DNA from: Alteromonas gracilis
GTDB lineage: Bacteria > Pseudomonadota > Gammaproteobacteria > Enterobacterales > Alteromonadaceae
Reading direction: 5' to 3'
Length of the DNA: 64,000 nt
NCBI RefSeq assembly: GCF_002993325.1
Contig: NZ_PVNO01000026.1
Coordinates: 186,001-250,000, forward strand
Shown here one piece after another: positions 38,032-48,011 of the stretch. The first letter of the stretch is position 1, and each line of letters begins with the position of its first letter. The notes under the pieces are model-generated. The model was not told the DNA's origin. It ran no database searches and worked only from the letters and a program-made list of their open reading frames with translations. A program made the position numbers and the translations under genes.

Positions 38032-39609
38032 ATGACCACAAATATCCACGACCAACGCATACTTATTTTGGATTTTGGCTCGCAATACACGCAGTTGATA
38101 GCGCGTCGTGTTCGCGAAATCGGTGTTTACTGTGAGCTTTGGGCTTGGGATGTGACCGAAGAACAAATCCGCGAATTCAACCCGCAGGGTATTATTCTGT
38201 CAGGCGGCCCTGAGTCGGTAACCGAAGAAGGCTCACCACGCGCGCCTGAATACGTATTTGAAGCCGGCGTACCCGTGCTAGGTGTGTGCTATGGCATGCA
38301 AACCATGGCTCAGCAATTAGGTGGTGGTGTACTAGGTTCAGACAAACGTGAGTTTGGTTATGCACAAGTTGAAGTAATAAAGCCAAGCCCGCTGCTAGAT
38401 AAAATTGAAGATGCTATTGGTGATAATGGCGCAGCACTTTTAGATGTATGGATGAGTCACGGTGATAAGGTAGCGGCGATTCCTGAAGGTTTTGAAACCA
38501 TCGCGCAAACTGCATCTTGCCCGCATGCAGCTATGTATAACGCTGAAAAACAATTCTACGGGGTACAGTTTCACCCTGAGGTAACGCACACTCGCCAAGG
38601 CATGCGACTGCTCACCCAGTTCGTTATGGACATCTGTAAATGCGAGAAGCTTTGGACTGCTGACGCTATCATTGATGACGCCATTGAGCGCATTAAAGAA
38701 AAGGTAGGCGATGAGAGAGTTATTTTAGGGCTATCTGGTGGTGTTGATTCATCAGTAACCGCGATGTTGCTTCACCGTGCTATTGGCAAAAACCTAACCT
38801 GTGTGTTTGTTGATAATGGGTTGCTTCGTTTAAACGAAGCCGATCAGGTTATGGAAATGTTTGGTGACCACTTTGGGCTAAACATTATCCGCGTCGATGC
38901 TGAAGAACGCTTCCTTGATCGCCTTAAAGGTATTGAAGATCCAGAGCTTAAGCGTAAAGCTATCGGTAATGAGTTTGTTCGAGTATTTGATGAAGAAGCG
39001 GGCAAGCTTGAGAACGCCAAATGGTTAGCGCAGGGGACTATATATCCAGATGTGATTGAGTCAGCGGGCTCTGCCACAGGTAAAGCTCACGTGATTAAGT
39101 CTCACCACAACGTGGGCGGTCTTCCAGAAGATATGGAACTAGGCCTTGTTGAGCCATTGCGTGAACTATTCAAAGACGAAGTTCGCAAAATCGGCCTTGA
39201 GCTAGGCTTACCGTACGACATGCTTTACCGTCACCCTTTCCCTGGCCCAGGCTTAGGTGTACGTGTACTTGGTGAAATAAAGAAAGAGTATTGCGACTTA
39301 CTGCGTCGTGCAGATGCAATCTTTATCGAAGAACTATACGCGGCTGATTTGTATCAAAAAGTTAGCCAAGCGTTTACCGTATTCCTTCCAGTGCGCTCGG
39401 TAGGCGTAATGGGTGATGCCCGTAAATACGACTGGGTAGTAAGTTTACGTGCGGTAGAAACCATCGACTTTATGACAGCGCATTGGGCACACCTTCCATA
39501 TGATTTCTTAGGTAAAGTGTCGAACCGGATTATCAACGAAATCGATGGTATCAGCCGTGTGGTTTACGATATATCAGGTAAGCCACCAGCTACGATTGAG
39601 TGGGAATAG
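38032..39609 (+). CDS. guaA: GMP synthase (glutamine-hydrolysing)
   Basis: Amidates XMP to GMP using glutamine. 525 residues (E. coli 525). Class I glutaminase domain first, with nucleophile Cys in GVCYGMQTM (near 87) and HPEVTH carrying the His-Glu pair; then PP-loop ATP pyrophosphatase SGGVDSSV (about 236-243), and the dimerisation domain with [16 protein letters not shown]. All catalytic parts are intact. Probably cotranscribed with guaB and followed by a strong terminator. Confidence 0.98.
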   Translation: MTTNIHDQRILILDFGSQYTQLIARRVREIGVYCELWAWDVTEEQIREFNPQGIILSGGPESVTEEGSPRAPEYVFEAGVPVLGVCYGMQTMAQQLGGGVLGSDKREFGYAQVEVIKPSPLLDKIEDAIGDNGAALLDVWMSHGDKVAAIPEGFETIAQTASCPHAAMYNAEKQFYGVQFHPEVTHTRQGMRLLTQFVMDICKCEKLWTADAIIDDAIERIKEKVGDERVILGLSGGVDSSVTAMLLHRAIGKNLTCVFVDNGLLRLNEADQVMEMFGDHFGLNIIRVDAEERFLDRLKGIEDPELKRKAIGNEFVRVFDEEAGKLENAKWLAQGTIYPDVIESAGSATGKAHVIKSHHNVGGLPEDMELGLVEPLRELFKDEVRKIGLELGLPYDMLYRHPFPGPGLGVRVLGEIKKEYCDLLRRADAIFIEELYAADLYQKVSQAFTVFLPVRSVGVMGDARKYDWVVSLRAVETIDFMTAHWAHLPYDFLGKVSNRIINEIDGISRVVYDISGKPPATIEWE

Positions 39610-39660
39610 GTCGAAGTTTACAGCCTATTTTTAGCTAGCTATTCTCAGCTACTATACTAA

Positions 39661-39683
39661 AAGAGCCTCCGGGCTCTTTTTTA
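39661..39683 (+). terminator. guaA intrinsic terminator
   Basis: Perfect 7-base stem AAGAGCC (39661-39667) and GGCTCTT (39672-39678), 4-base loop, T-rich tail to 39683. Confidence 0.92.
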
Positions 39684-39752
39684 TTGCTCGTAAAATACTA
39701 CGTAAAATTTAGTATAAAGATAAATATAAAAGTATTCGTTATCATACCTAAT

Positions 39753-39781
39753 GTGTCACTTAAATGTCACAAAAATATCAT
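39753..39781 (+). promoter_or_regulatory. Three Pho-box-like half-sites before the chemoreceptor gene
   Basis: GTGTCAC, TTAA, ATGTCAC, AAAA, ATATCAT: three 7-base half-sites at exact 11-base spacing, each resembling the PhoB half-site CTGTCA(C/T). The array ends 45 bases before the GTG start of the methyl-accepting protein. No convincing -10 was located downstream, so the regulator and transcription start are inferred. Confidence 0.45.
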
Positions 39782-39825
39782 TTAATGGCGACGTCCCACT
39801 TCTAATTCATACTAAAGGTTAAGCC

Positions 39826-41448
39826 GTGTTCAACTACACAAGTATCAGCCGTTTGGTGATGACGCCCGTCCTCGCCAGCTTTCTCATTCTTGTCCTACTA
39901 AACGGCGCGTCCATCTATAAGTCGTTTTCACTGCTTAACTCTTTTGACGAGCTGGAGAACACCCTTGTTCAGTCAGAACGTGACGTAAATACTACGCTTA
40001 GTACGTTTAAAACTCAGGTGCAAGAGTGGAAAAACGTATTGCTTCGTGGCTACAAGGAAAGTGATAGAGAAAAGTACTGGGATCGCTTCAAAAAACGGGA
40101 AGCTGAGATCACCCGCCAGTTTGACATGATGCTAGCAAACGGTGTCATTAGTGATGCTGTTAAATCTGACATACGGAGGTTTCAGCAAGCTCACTCGGTC
40201 ATGGCACAAAAATACCGAGAGGGTTATGACGCTTTTGTCAATTCAGGGTTTGACCCAAAAGTGGGAGATAGTTACGTACGGGGAATTGATCGTGAGCCCG
40301 CTGAGCTTTTAACCGCCATAGCGTCAGATATTGCAACAGATTCAGCAAATGCCATTGCTGAGCTTAAATCAAATACTCGGGCTATGCTTTGGATGATTTT
40401 ATTGGCCGCCATAGTACTGTCTGTACTTTCTATGGTGTATGTGATTGCTCGACTGCGCTCTCAAGTTATTAAGCCAACGAAACAAGTCGCTGCGTGCATA
40501 TCAAACCTTGCCAACAGTCGTTATGATTACAGCTTAACGTATTCAAGCGACCATGAACTCGGGATGCTGGCAGATTCAGCTCGTGCATTACAGTTCAAGC
40601 TAAAAGACTCGGTGGCGCAATTGCAGCAAGCTGAGATAGAAATGGAAAAAGCGTTCGGAACTTTAGGTAATGTTAGTCAATCAATCATGGAAGGCGCGAA
40701 TGGTCAGCGAGATGCATCCCGATCCCTTGATAACAGTACAGATAAGCTTAGAGAAATTGTGCAAAACTTGGTAGCAATTACTGACCAAGTCGCTGTAGCG
40801 ACGAATAACTCAGAAAAAAATGTGGCAAGCTGTTATGCCACCTTTGAAAGTGCAAACGCGGGCTTTAAACAGCTAGCTAAAACGGTGACAGAATCGAGTA
40901 ACATCGTATTAGACCTTCAAACGCGCAGCACGAATATTTTGAAAGTAGTAAACGTTATCAACGAGATTGCAGATCAAACGAACCTGCTTGCGCTTAACGC
41001 AGCAATTGAAGCTGCTAGGGCAGGGGAGCACGGTCGAGGCTTTGCAGTAGTTGCAGACGAGGTTCGCGCACTAGCGGCTAAAACACAACAGTCGACGAAA
41101 GAAATTAACGATATATTGAGCAGCTTTGAGGCTGAGGCAAAGGGTGCAGTGTCAGCCATGTCGTCGGGTAAACAGCTATCCGATACTAATGCTGCTGAAG
41201 CGGCAGCCGCACTTGAGACGCTTAACAACGTGGTGAGAGATATAAAGGAAACTGCGAGCGTCGTTGTTGCCCTTAATGATGCTGCTGATGAACAGGAAGC
41301 GGTGCTGCATCAGGTTGAGGCAATTATTAGTAATGTGGTTACGTCGTCAGAGAAATATCACCAGTTGGCGCAGCGTGACGATATGTCTCGCTCCATGAAA
41401 AGTATGTCAGATAACGTGGAAAAAGTGGTGAATAGTTTGACCCGCTAG
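39826..41448 (+). CDS. Methyl-accepting chemotaxis protein
   Basis: Inner-membrane chemoreceptor signalling to CheA/CheW. 540 residues: TM1 near 9-30 ([20 protein letters not shown]), a helical periplasmic sensor of about 150 residues with no cache or PAS motif I can name, TM2 near 187-210 ([20 protein letters not shown]), HAMP, and a signalling hairpin tip [20 protein letters not shown] with [15 protein letters not shown]. There is no C-terminal CheR-binding pentapeptide. Start is GTG at 39826 after AAAGG. Flanked by terminators, so it is its own unit. Ligand unknown; a Pho-box-like array upstream hints at phosphate-linked expression. Confidence 0.9.
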   Translation: MFNYTSISRLVMTPVLASFLILVLLNGASIYKSFSLLNSFDELENTLVQSERDVNTTLSTFKTQVQEWKNVLLRGYKESDREKYWDRFKKREAEITRQFDMMLANGVISDAVKSDIRRFQQAHSVMAQKYREGYDAFVNSGFDPKVGDSYVRGIDREPAELLTAIASDIATDSANAIAELKSNTRAMLWMILLAAIVLSVLSMVYVIARLRSQVIKPTKQVAACISNLANSRYDYSLTYSSDHELGMLADSARALQFKLKDSVAQLQQAEIEMEKAFGTLGNVSQSIMEGANGQRDASRSLDNSTDKLREIVQNLVAITDQVAVATNNSEKNVASCYATFESANAGFKQLAKTVTESSNIVLDLQTRSTNILKVVNVINEIADQTNLLALNAAIEAARAGEHGRGFAVVADEVRALAAKTQQSTKEINDILSSFEAEAKGAVSAMSSGKQLSDTNAAEAAAALETLNNVVRDIKETASVVVALNDAADEQEAVLHQVEAIISNVVTSSEKYHQLAQRDDMSRSMKSMSDNVEKVVNSLTR

Positions 41449-41479
41449 TCCCTATTTGTCAGTATGAATCGATAACTTG

Positions 41480-41502
41480 AAGGAGCGTTTTGCTCCTTTT
41501 TT
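41480..41502 (+). terminator. Terminator after the chemoreceptor gene
   Basis: Perfect 7-base stem AAGGAGC (41480-41486) and GCTCCTT (41492-41498), 5-base loop, T-run 41497-41502. Confidence 0.92.
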
Positions 41503-41547
41503 CATAGCGCATTGTTCGCTTTTTTTCGAGAAATTACGCTGATTCTA

Positions 41548-42450
41548 ATGACAACACCACTTGTTTTTCACCCGATTTATAGCCAGCTGGACCTTCCCGA
41601 CCGCCACCGTTTTCCAATAGAAAAGTATGTGGGTATTCGTGATGCACTCATAAAGCGCGGTGTGAGTGCGGCGCGGTTTATTAAGCCCGAGCCTATCAGC
41701 GATGAGACTCTCACTACCTTCTATGATCCTATATATGTTAAAGCGCTCACCGCAGGTTCGTTAGATAAAAACGCCATGCGGCGTATTGGGTTCCCTTGGT
41801 CGCAGCAGCTTATCGAACGAACACGCACAGCGGTTGCTGGTACCTGTTTAACTGCGTCATTAGCTCTCGAGAGCGGTAAAGCCCTCAACCTCACAGGGGG
41901 GTATCACCATGCCTTCGCAGATTTCGGCTCTGGTTTTTGTTTATTCAATGATTTATACCTTGCCGCTAAAACTATGCAGAAAAACTCATCTATCGATAAT
42001 GTGCTTATCGTTGATTTAGATGTACATCAAGGCGACGGTACGGCAAAGCTTGCTGAGAATGATTCAGATATTTTTACCTTATCCATTCACGGAGAAAAAA
42101 ACTTTCCGCATAGGAAGCAGCATTCAGATATTGATATTGGTCTTGCTAAAGGCACCGAAGACGATGAATATTTAACTACGCTTGAACAAGCGCTGACATT
42201 AGCTTTACGGCAATTTCAGCCAGACGCCATCATCTATGATGCAGGTGTCGATGTGCACGTAAATGACGACTTAGGGCATCTGCATATTTCTACCCAAGGC
42301 GTTTATGAAAGAGATAAGCAGGTATTCGCGTTAGCTGATCGTTTAGGTGTTCCAATAGCAGCAGTCATTGGCGGGGGTTACCAACGAGATATTGCAGCAC
42401 TGGTAGATGTGCATATTCAGCTTTATCGCGCAGCCGGCGTGATTGATTAA
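41548..42450 (+). CDS. HDAC/AcuC/AphA-family deacetylase
   Basis: Zinc-dependent deacetylase superfamily, including acetoin-utilisation AcuC and acetylpolyamine amidohydrolases. 300 residues from ATG 41548; a TTG 12 codons earlier falls too close to the preceding terminator. Motifs are GGYHHAFADFGSGFCLFND (tandem His of the charge relay), VDLDVHQGDGTA (zinc-binding Asp and His), DAGVDVHVNDDLG (zinc-binding Asp) and VIGGGYQRD. All expected ligands are present, but an active-site Tyr equivalent is replaced by the GGGYQRD region, as usual. Substrate cannot be chosen between acetyl-lysine and small amides. Confidence 0.85.
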   Translation: MTTPLVFHPIYSQLDLPDRHRFPIEKYVGIRDALIKRGVSAARFIKPEPISDETLTTFYDPIYVKALTAGSLDKNAMRRIGFPWSQQLIERTRTAVAGTCLTASLALESGKALNLTGGYHHAFADFGSGFCLFNDLYLAAKTMQKNSSIDNVLIVDLDVHQGDGTAKLAENDSDIFTLSIHGEKNFPHRKQHSDIDIGLAKGTEDDEYLTTLEQALTLALRQFQPDAIIYDAGVDVHVNDDLGHLHISTQGVYERDKQVFALADRLGVPIAAVIGGGYQRDIAALVDVHIQLYRAAGVID

Positions 42451-42480
42451 CTGCAATGTGTATTAAGCGAAAAATAAAAA

Positions 42481-42532
42481 GCACGCTCAAACGAAGTGAT
42501 AAAGAACCGAATCGTTTGTAGCGCGCATTTTT
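42481..42532. terminator. Bidirectional terminator between the deacetylase gene and pldA
   Basis: Long imperfect stem: 42481-42494 (GCACGCTCAAACGA) pairs with 42512-42526 (TCGTTTGTAGCGCGC) through one bulge and a G-T type mismatch. A T-run follows on the plus strand (42527-42532) and an A-rich tract precedes it, giving a T-rich tail on the minus strand. It suits the convergent gene pair. Confidence 0.8.
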
Positions 42533-42554
42533 GTTTTAAGCATGCTTAGTCGTT

Positions 42555-43574
42555 TTACAAGAAGAGCAACTGGAATCCGATACCAATGCGCTCTTGTGAG
42601 CGGTTATAGTCAATAAGCGAGTCACCGTACCCGTTAAAATATTGAAGAAGTACTTCGTAGCGGTCTGAAATCGGGTAGGTGAAGTCTAGCTGAATGCTGC
42701 CTCGGTTTTCATCAAAGTCCAGGTTGTTTCTCAATAGGGCAAGCACTTTGAAAGCCCCAATTTTTCTACCATAACCAAACTCCATACGTCCGTAATAATC
42801 CTCTATATCAGGGTTATCATCGCCCGTAGGATCTAATGGGTCTTCTTTTTCGTCTTCAGGAATGCGATACCAGGTTTTTAGGTAATAAATATCGTCGTTA
42901 TCACTGAATACAATAGAGGCAAATAAGCGGTTCCAGCTTCTTGATTGTAGGCCGCTTTGACCATTAGACATGTGATTGAAGCCTACTTGGAAGGTATTAA
43001 ATTTATACCCTAGTACGGAATAATCAGCGGTTTCCTGCCAAAAAATTTCTGGCTCGTAGTTATTTTCTCGAAAAGGCTTTGATGCTTCACTGTTATAAAG
43101 CTGCCAAAATGAGGTCAGCGTGAACCCAAAATACACGCCATCGAATCCCGTATCTTCCAAATAAAGAGGCAGTTTAGCACTAACCTGAAACTTTGCTTCT
43201 TTGTTGTCTACGTTCTCATCCGTCAAATCTTCATTACCCGTGGTATTCGGATTGGAAACGTAAGTGATGGGAAGAAAGTAGTTTTGGCGGTGTTGCGTAA
43301 TAGCAAACACATTATCCAGCGCTTCCTTATCACCTTCTAAACGGTCATCTAACGCGCTTTCTGAGGTGGTATCACGCTTTATAATATCAATGACTTCGAT
43401 ACCTTCTTCATCTTGAGAGGGATCGTTGGTTTCTTTTTGATTGCTTATTTGTTGCTCGCTGCTATCGACGATTTGAGGTTGAGTGCTAACAACATCTGAG
43501 GATGTTTCTTGTCCACACACACTCGTGCTAGCAGCAAACGCTGCCAAAAATACAAAAGGCTTTAACACAGACAC
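42555..43574 (-). CDS. pldA: Outer-membrane phospholipase A1
   Basis: Dimeric beta-barrel lipase that removes phospholipids from the outer leaflet of the outer membrane when asymmetry is lost. 339 residues. Signal peptide of about 21 residues (VFLAAFAASTSVCGQ), an unusual Ser/Asp/Glu-rich linker to about 100, then the barrel with the catalytic motif GFNHMSNGQSGLQSRSWNRL, where His and Ser of the triad and a downstream Asn lie as in E. coli OMPLA. The acidic N-terminal linker is longer than in E. coli. It ends in a hydrophobic strand (LLFL). Third in the proS-MBL-pldA minus-strand run. Confidence 0.92.
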   Translation of the reverse strand: MSVLKPFVFLAAFAASTSVCGQETSSDVVSTQPQIVDSSEQQISNQKETNDPSQDEEGIEVIDIIKRDTTSESALDDRLEGDKEALDNVFAITQHRQNYFLPITYVSNPNTTGNEDLTDENVDNKEAKFQVSAKLPLYLEDTGFDGVYFGFTLTSFWQLYNSEASKPFRENNYEPEIFWQETADYSVLGYKFNTFQVGFNHMSNGQSGLQSRSWNRLFASIVFSDNDDIYYLKTWYRIPEDEKEDPLDPTGDDNPDIEDYYGRMEFGYGRKIGAFKVLALLRNNLDFDENRGSIQLDFTYPISDRYEVLLQYFNGYGDSLIDYNRSQERIGIGFQLLFL

Positions 43575-43609
43575 CTTTAATTCTCCGTAACATGGGGTTA
43601 TTTTTATGC

Positions 43610-44452
43610 TTAACTGAAGTCCAGTGTGAGGCCTTCGGAAGATGCAAATACGTGTAAAGTAGACTCTGCTACTGTGACATACTCATTACAATGTTTTACA
43701 ACATCATCTATATCGTCATCGGTGCGTTCTGGATCATGACTGTACAGTGCTAATTTTTTTGCATTGGACGCCATAGCCAGTTTAACCGCCTCCTCAGCCA
43801 CAGAGTGGCCCCATCCGTTTTTAGCAGGCATATCAGACAGCATATACTGTGCATCGTGGATAAGTAAGTCTGCATTCTCAGCAAATTTAGCAAAATCGAT
43901 AAAGTCGGTTTCTTTTTTATAAGGAGGGTAAAGCTCATTATCTGTAATGTAAGCAACCTTCACACCGTCAGCGTTTATGCAATAGGCACTGCCGCTTCCC
44001 GGATGATTCATTGCAAGTCGCGTGATTTTTGCGCTTCCTATTACAAAGGTGTTGTCCGCTTTCGGTATTTCAATAAGCGCGATGTTTGCTCTGAGCGCAC
44101 TTCTTGGTACGGGGAATAACGATCCTTCCATTTGTTTTAAAATTTGGTCCGGCTCTTCAAACAGAGTTTGTCCTGGATAGATATTTATTTCGCGTTCGGC
44201 TTGATATATGGGAGGAAAGAAGGGGAAACCTTGTATGTGGTCCCAATGATTATGGCTCAGCAAAAGATGGATAGGGGTGTTCTTTTTCGCTAAGTGCTCG
44301 CCAAGAAGGCGAATACCAGTACCTGAGTCGAGGACGATATCTGTACCGTCCTCAAGCTCGATATGAACGCATGCTGTGTTACCGCCATAGCGAACGAAAG
44401 CTGCTCCCGGTGTGGGTATAGACCCTCTTACGCCATAGAATGTTAACCGCAT
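43610..44452 (-). CDS. MBL-fold metallo-hydrolase
   Basis: 280 residues. Begins YGVRGSIPTPG, typical of a PhnP-like or phosphodiesterase subgroup, with the metal motif HNHWDHIQGFPF (HxHxDH), a later NHPGSG His and HDAQY. The metal site is complete. Known relatives include cyclic phosphodiesterases and RNase Z-like enzymes, so the substrate is uncertain. It lies 38 bases after proS and 35 before pldA on the same strand, possibly an operon by spacing only. No signal peptide, hence cytosolic. Confidence 0.85.
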   Translation of the reverse strand: MRLTFYGVRGSIPTPGAAFVRYGGNTACVHIELEDGTDIVLDSGTGIRLLGEHLAKKNTPIHLLLSHNHWDHIQGFPFFPPIYQAEREINIYPGQTLFEEPDQILKQMEGSLFPVPRSALRANIALIEIPKADNTFVIGSAKITRLAMNHPGSGSAYCINADGVKVAYITDNELYPPYKKETDFIDFAKFAENADLLIHDAQYMLSDMPAKNGWGHSVAEEAVKLAMASNAKKLALYSHDPERTDDDIDDVVKHCNEYVTVAESTLHVFASSEGLTLDFS

Positions 44453-44490
44453 ACGCCCTCTTTTCTTTAACTTTGGGGCAAGTTCAGATG

Positions 44491-46209
44491 TTAGAGTGCG
44501 GCTACAAAGTCTTTTGCTGCGCTGAGGTCTAATAACTGCTTCTCGCCAGTACGTCTATTTTTATACTCAACCTGTTGATTATCGAGGTTTCTTTCGCCGA
44601 TAACAATACTGTGAGGTATACCAATCAATTCCATGTCATTAAACATAACACCCGGACGCTCCTTCCTGTCGTCAAACAGTACTTCCACACCTAGCGAGAC
44701 AAGCTCTTCGTAAAGGGCTTCGGCTGCTTCTTTGATGCGATGAGACTTATGCATATTCATTGGTATTAATGCAATTTTAAACGGTGCGATAGGATCTGGC
44801 CACTTTATGCCAAATTTATCGTGGTTTTGCTCAATCGCTGCTGCGACTATGCGTGATACACCGATGCCGTAACAGCCCATAGTGAGCGTTTGATGTTTAC
44901 CTGATTCGCTTAGCACGCCACAATTCATGGCTTCTGAATATTTTTGGCCCAGCTGGAAAATATGGCCTACTTCAATGCCTCGTTTAATATCGAGAGTGCC
45001 TTTGCCATCTGGAGACGCATCACCCGCTACCACATTGCGAATATCAACACCGGTTAAATCTTCTGACCAGTTTGCGTTGACGTTCACTTTACCGCCAACG
45101 CCAGCTCCTGTAGTGAAATCCGCAAGAGCGGCTGCACTTGCATCAACGTACACTGGAACCGGCAAGTCATTTGCATTAGCAAACAGCGGAGAAACGCCAA
45201 GAACATCTTTTGCTTGTTCAAAAGAGGCTTCAACAAGCGGTGTAGCAACGCCGTCTAATTTTTCTGCTTTAACATCATTTAACTCATGGTCAGCACGTAG
45301 CACTAATGCTACCCACTTATCAGAATTAATTTCCTCACCTTTATCGTTAAGTTCATTAGCGGCTTTAACCAAGATAACTTTAACGGCTTTTGTTACATCT
45401 GCTTCAACGCTTTTTAAAATAGCGTTGAAATCTTTACCCTTGGCATCTTTTGTTTCAAGAGCCGCGCCAGAAGGCGTTGCTTTTTCTGGTGCCACGGCTT
45501 GTGCCATTTCAACATTTGCTGCGTAATCGCTATCGCTTGAGAACGCAATATCGTCCTCGCCTGATGCTGCAAGTACGTGGAACTCGTGAGAGTGGTTACC
45601 ACCAATTGAGCCTGAATCTGCGATCACCGCTCTGAAGTCTAGGCCCATACGCGAGAAAATGGCGCAATAGGCGTCGTACATTTTCTGATAGGTTTCTTCT
45701 AAGCAGCTGTCTTCTAAATGGAAGCTGTAGGCATCCTTCATAGTAAATTCACGACCACGCATAATGCCGAAACGGGGGCGCACTTCGTCGCGGAATTTTG
45801 TTTGAATTTGGTATAGATTAAGCGGAAGCTGCTTGTAGCTGCTAATTTCGTTACGTACAAGCGCAGTAATCACTTCTTCGTGCGTCGGGCCTAACACGAA
45901 GTCACGCTGGTGGCGGTCTTTAATGCGAAGCAGTTCAGGGCCATATTCTTCCCAGCGTCCAGATTCTTCCCACAGGTCGGCAGGCTGTACAACCGGCATA
46001 AGCACTTCAATCGCGCCTGCTTTATTCATTTCCTCGCGAACAATGTTAGCGACTTTATTAAGGACACGAAGGCCAGACGGCAACCACGTATATAGACCCG
46101 AGGCAAGCTTTCTGATCATGCCAGCTCTTAGCATAAGCTGGTGGCTGATAACCTCTGCATCTGCAGGTGTTTCTTTCTGCGTGGCAAGCAAATATTGACT
46201 AGTGCGCAT
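44491..46209 (-). CDS. proS: Prolyl-tRNA synthetase
   Basis: Class II synthetase of the bacterial type with an internal editing domain. 572 residues from ATG 46209, identical in length to E. coli ProRS; its start [20 protein letters not shown] matches, so a longer frame to 46248 is not used. Motif 2 lies in [15 protein letters not shown] and LMRSREF-type [15 protein letters not shown], and motif 3 in [15 protein letters not shown]. The editing insertion covers about 225-405. A catalytic partner tRNA-Pro (TGG) is encoded three times at 49-50 kb. trmO sits upstream, as in E. coli. Confidence 0.98.
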   Translation of the reverse strand: MRTSQYLLATQKETPADAEVISHQLMLRAGMIRKLASGLYTWLPSGLRVLNKVANIVREEMNKAGAIEVLMPVVQPADLWEESGRWEEYGPELLRIKDRHQRDFVLGPTHEEVITALVRNEISSYKQLPLNLYQIQTKFRDEVRPRFGIMRGREFTMKDAYSFHLEDSCLEETYQKMYDAYCAIFSRMGLDFRAVIADSGSIGGNHSHEFHVLAASGEDDIAFSSDSDYAANVEMAQAVAPEKATPSGAALETKDAKGKDFNAILKSVEADVTKAVKVILVKAANELNDKGEEINSDKWVALVLRADHELNDVKAEKLDGVATPLVEASFEQAKDVLGVSPLFANANDLPVPVYVDASAAALADFTTGAGVGGKVNVNANWSEDLTGVDIRNVVAGDASPDGKGTLDIKRGIEVGHIFQLGQKYSEAMNCGVLSESGKHQTLTMGCYGIGVSRIVAAAIEQNHDKFGIKWPDPIAPFKIALIPMNMHKSHRIKEAAEALYEELVSLGVEVLFDDRKERPGVMFNDMELIGIPHSIVIGERNLDNQQVEYKNRRTGEKQLLDLSAAKDFVAAL

Positions 46210-46363
46210 GTAAAGCAGGTATCCTGTTATAAGTGTATTTGTGATCATAAGTGTGAAGGCCTATCAAAAAACCACTCAGGCAGAGACAAGGCGACACACG
46301 TTTGGGCGTATTCTAATTAACTGTGAGCCATTTCGCCACAGACGGTTAACACTATTCGTGCAT

Positions 46364-47083
46364 TTATCCTAATGGAGTGAGTTCAGTGACCCACACATTC
46401 GCGTCTTTTATCTTAAAACCCACGTCGATATCGTATAGCGTAACGCGGTATGTTTTTTCGTCATTATCATTTTGCTGTTTATAAGCAGGGCGAGGATCTT
46501 GTGCAAGTACCGCGGTCACAAGAGAGCAAAAATCGCGATGGCGATTTTCAATTTTGGCAAGGGCTGTCGAGAGATTTGGGGCGAAATACACGTCTCGATG
46601 AGGGATGGGGTTAATGTCATCAAGAGTGTCTCTCGCTCCAGAAATACTATCAGCGTAGGAAATATAAGGTTTGATATCAATGAGTGGGGTACCGCTTACT
46701 AAGTCTACTCCTGTGACTTTCAGCGTAACCTTGCCTTTTTCTATCGCTATACCTTCGTTTTCAACGACAGACATGCCAATACTATTTGGCCTATGAGTAC
46801 TTCGGCTTGCAAAAACGCCAATGGTAGCGTTACCCCCTAATCTGGGGGCTTTTACCGCGCTTTTCCAACCACGTTCTATATTTTGATGGAACACGAATAA
46901 AAGCCACAAGTGACTATAGCTTTCGATACCCTTTAGCATATTGATGTCATTAAAACCTTCGTTGAAGGTAATGGTGCCTTTTGCTCTGGCTAGATTGGGC
47001 TGTCTTGGTACAGCAAACTTTTGCTTAAAAGGCGTTTCAATAGTCGCAATGCTCGACACTTCAAAGGAACTAGTAGTGCTCAC
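46364..47083 (-). CDS. trmO: tRNA (N6-threonylcarbamoyladenosine-37) N6-methyltransferase TrmO
   Basis: TsaA/YaeB-family SAM enzyme that adds a methyl to t6A37 in tRNA-Thr. 239 residues (E. coli 235). Conserved beta-barrel motifs: TPFKQKFAVPRQPNLA (about 17-32), GVFASRSTHRPNSIGMSVV (about 90-108), GVDLVSGTPLIDIKPYISYAD (first part of the active site), followed by the C-terminal DPRPAY region. Position upstream of proS is as in E. coli. An apparent 235-base gap to the next gene carries a Pho-box-like repeat. Confidence 0.95.
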   Translation of the reverse strand: MSTTSSFEVSSIATIETPFKQKFAVPRQPNLARAKGTITFNEGFNDINMLKGIESYSHLWLLFVFHQNIERGWKSAVKAPRLGGNATIGVFASRSTHRPNSIGMSVVENEGIAIEKGKVTLKVTGVDLVSGTPLIDIKPYISYADSISGARDTLDDINPIPHRDVYFAPNLSTALAKIENRHRDFCSLVTAVLAQDPRPAYKQQNDNDEKTYRVTLYDIDVGFKIKDANVWVTELTPLG

Positions 47084-47117
47084 GCGGTATCCCTATTGTC
47101 ATTAAATGTGAGTTGAA

Positions 47118-47135
47118 TTGTCATATATCTCTCAT
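47118..47135 (+). promoter_or_regulatory. Pho-box-like repeat in the trmO-DUF1415 gap
   Basis: TTGTCAT, ATAT, CTCTCAT: two half-sites each one base off CTGTCAT, with the consensus A/T spacer. It points along the plus strand, where no gene follows before the converging DUF1415 gene ends at 47319. Two small hairpins, GCTTGGACCAAGC and CTTTGG/CCAAAG, lie in 47160-47260, so a short RNA is conceivable, but no terminator was seen. Confidence 0.4.
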
Positions 47136-47318
47136 AATTGGCATGTACTCTAACGCTTCAAGTTAACGCTTGGACCAAGCAAAGATGTTTTTGTCGAAAA
47201 GACTACGTCTCTCTTTGGTTTCCCTGGAGTAATCCAATTCTTTGGCCTGCCAAAGCTCGTATTTAGTTTACCGTCTGAGAAAGCGCTATATAGCCTTCCA
47301 CACAGCGTGCTAAATTAA

Positions 47319-47906
47319 CTAACGTGTTTTATGAGGTAGGCTTTTCTTTTTCATCTCTGCTAACACGTTTTCGAAATAAGGGCAGCCAAGTGCCTGAGCC
47401 TTTTCGATGTTATGACTAAATATCTTCTCTGCATCCTCTTCTTTTTTCATGTATCGCGTGATGTCAGCTTCGCGAATTAAGTGCAGAAGTGGGTAGGGAG
47501 AGCGATTAGTATAGTTTTCAGCATCGTCTTCGTCGCTACCGTCGAACACATAATTTGGATGAAAGCTAGCCAGTTGGTAAGTGCCACTATATCCCCAATC
47601 GTGAAGCATACTATCGGCAATGGCTAGTACATCAAGGTATTCGTCAAAATCAGCAATAGTTGAGTGGGTAAGCGCAATTAACGTTGTGGCAGTACTTTCA
47701 TTCTCTTCTAAATGCCGTAATTCATCAAAAAGGGATTGAATGATATCTCCCGCATCGCCAGCAACGACAACACAACGAATTTGGTTGGGCGTTCTTACAT
47801 AACGCGCAAAGGGGCAAAAGTTGTGTTTTATTACAATATCATCTACCCACTTAAGCGTAGCGTCGATGACGTGCTTTTCGCACAACGAAGAGGTTGTTTC
47901 CGCCAT
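47319..47906 (-). CDS. DUF1415-family protein
   Basis: 195 residues of uncharacterised function. The hallmark N-terminal stretch is IKHNFCPFARYVR with a conserved Cys near residue 31, then the acidic helices (DEYLDVLAIADSMLHDWGY) and YQLASFHPNYVFDGSD, followed by NRSPYPLLHLIRE. These are the conserved blocks of DUF1415 as I recall the family. Cytosolic, no membrane segment. It lies between trmO and folD on the same strand with 235- and 105-base gaps. No operon partner explains its role. Confidence 0.85.
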   Translation of the reverse strand: MAETTSSLCEKHVIDATLKWVDDIVIKHNFCPFARYVRTPNQIRCVVVAGDAGDIIQSLFDELRHLEENESTATTLIALTHSTIADFDEYLDVLAIADSMLHDWGYSGTYQLASFHPNYVFDGSDEDDAENYTNRSPYPLLHLIREADITRYMKKEEDAEKIFSHNIEKAQALGCPYFENVLAEMKKKSLPHKTR

Positions 47907-47956
47907 AAAGAAGATATTCAGTTTAGGTCTGTATTTAAAGAGGAGAGAGTATAAAG

Positions 47957-47987
47957 CAAAAAAGGCAGAAATTTACTTTCTGCCTTA
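47957..47987 (-). terminator. folD terminator
   Basis: 10-base perfect stem (47963-47972 with 47978-47987) and, read on the minus strand, a run of six T followed by GCTTT. It lies 24 bases beyond the folD stop. Confidence 0.93.
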
Positions 47988-48011
47988 AAAATTAGATGTA
48001 GTGTGAGCGCT

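Noticed and set aside
41512..41547. TTG-started extension of the deacetylase
   Set aside because: Begins only 10 bases after a terminator T-run; ATG 41548 fits the family.
46210..46248. Longer ProS start
   Set aside because: E. coli ProRS begins with the same MRTSQYLL at 46209, giving the same 572-residue length.
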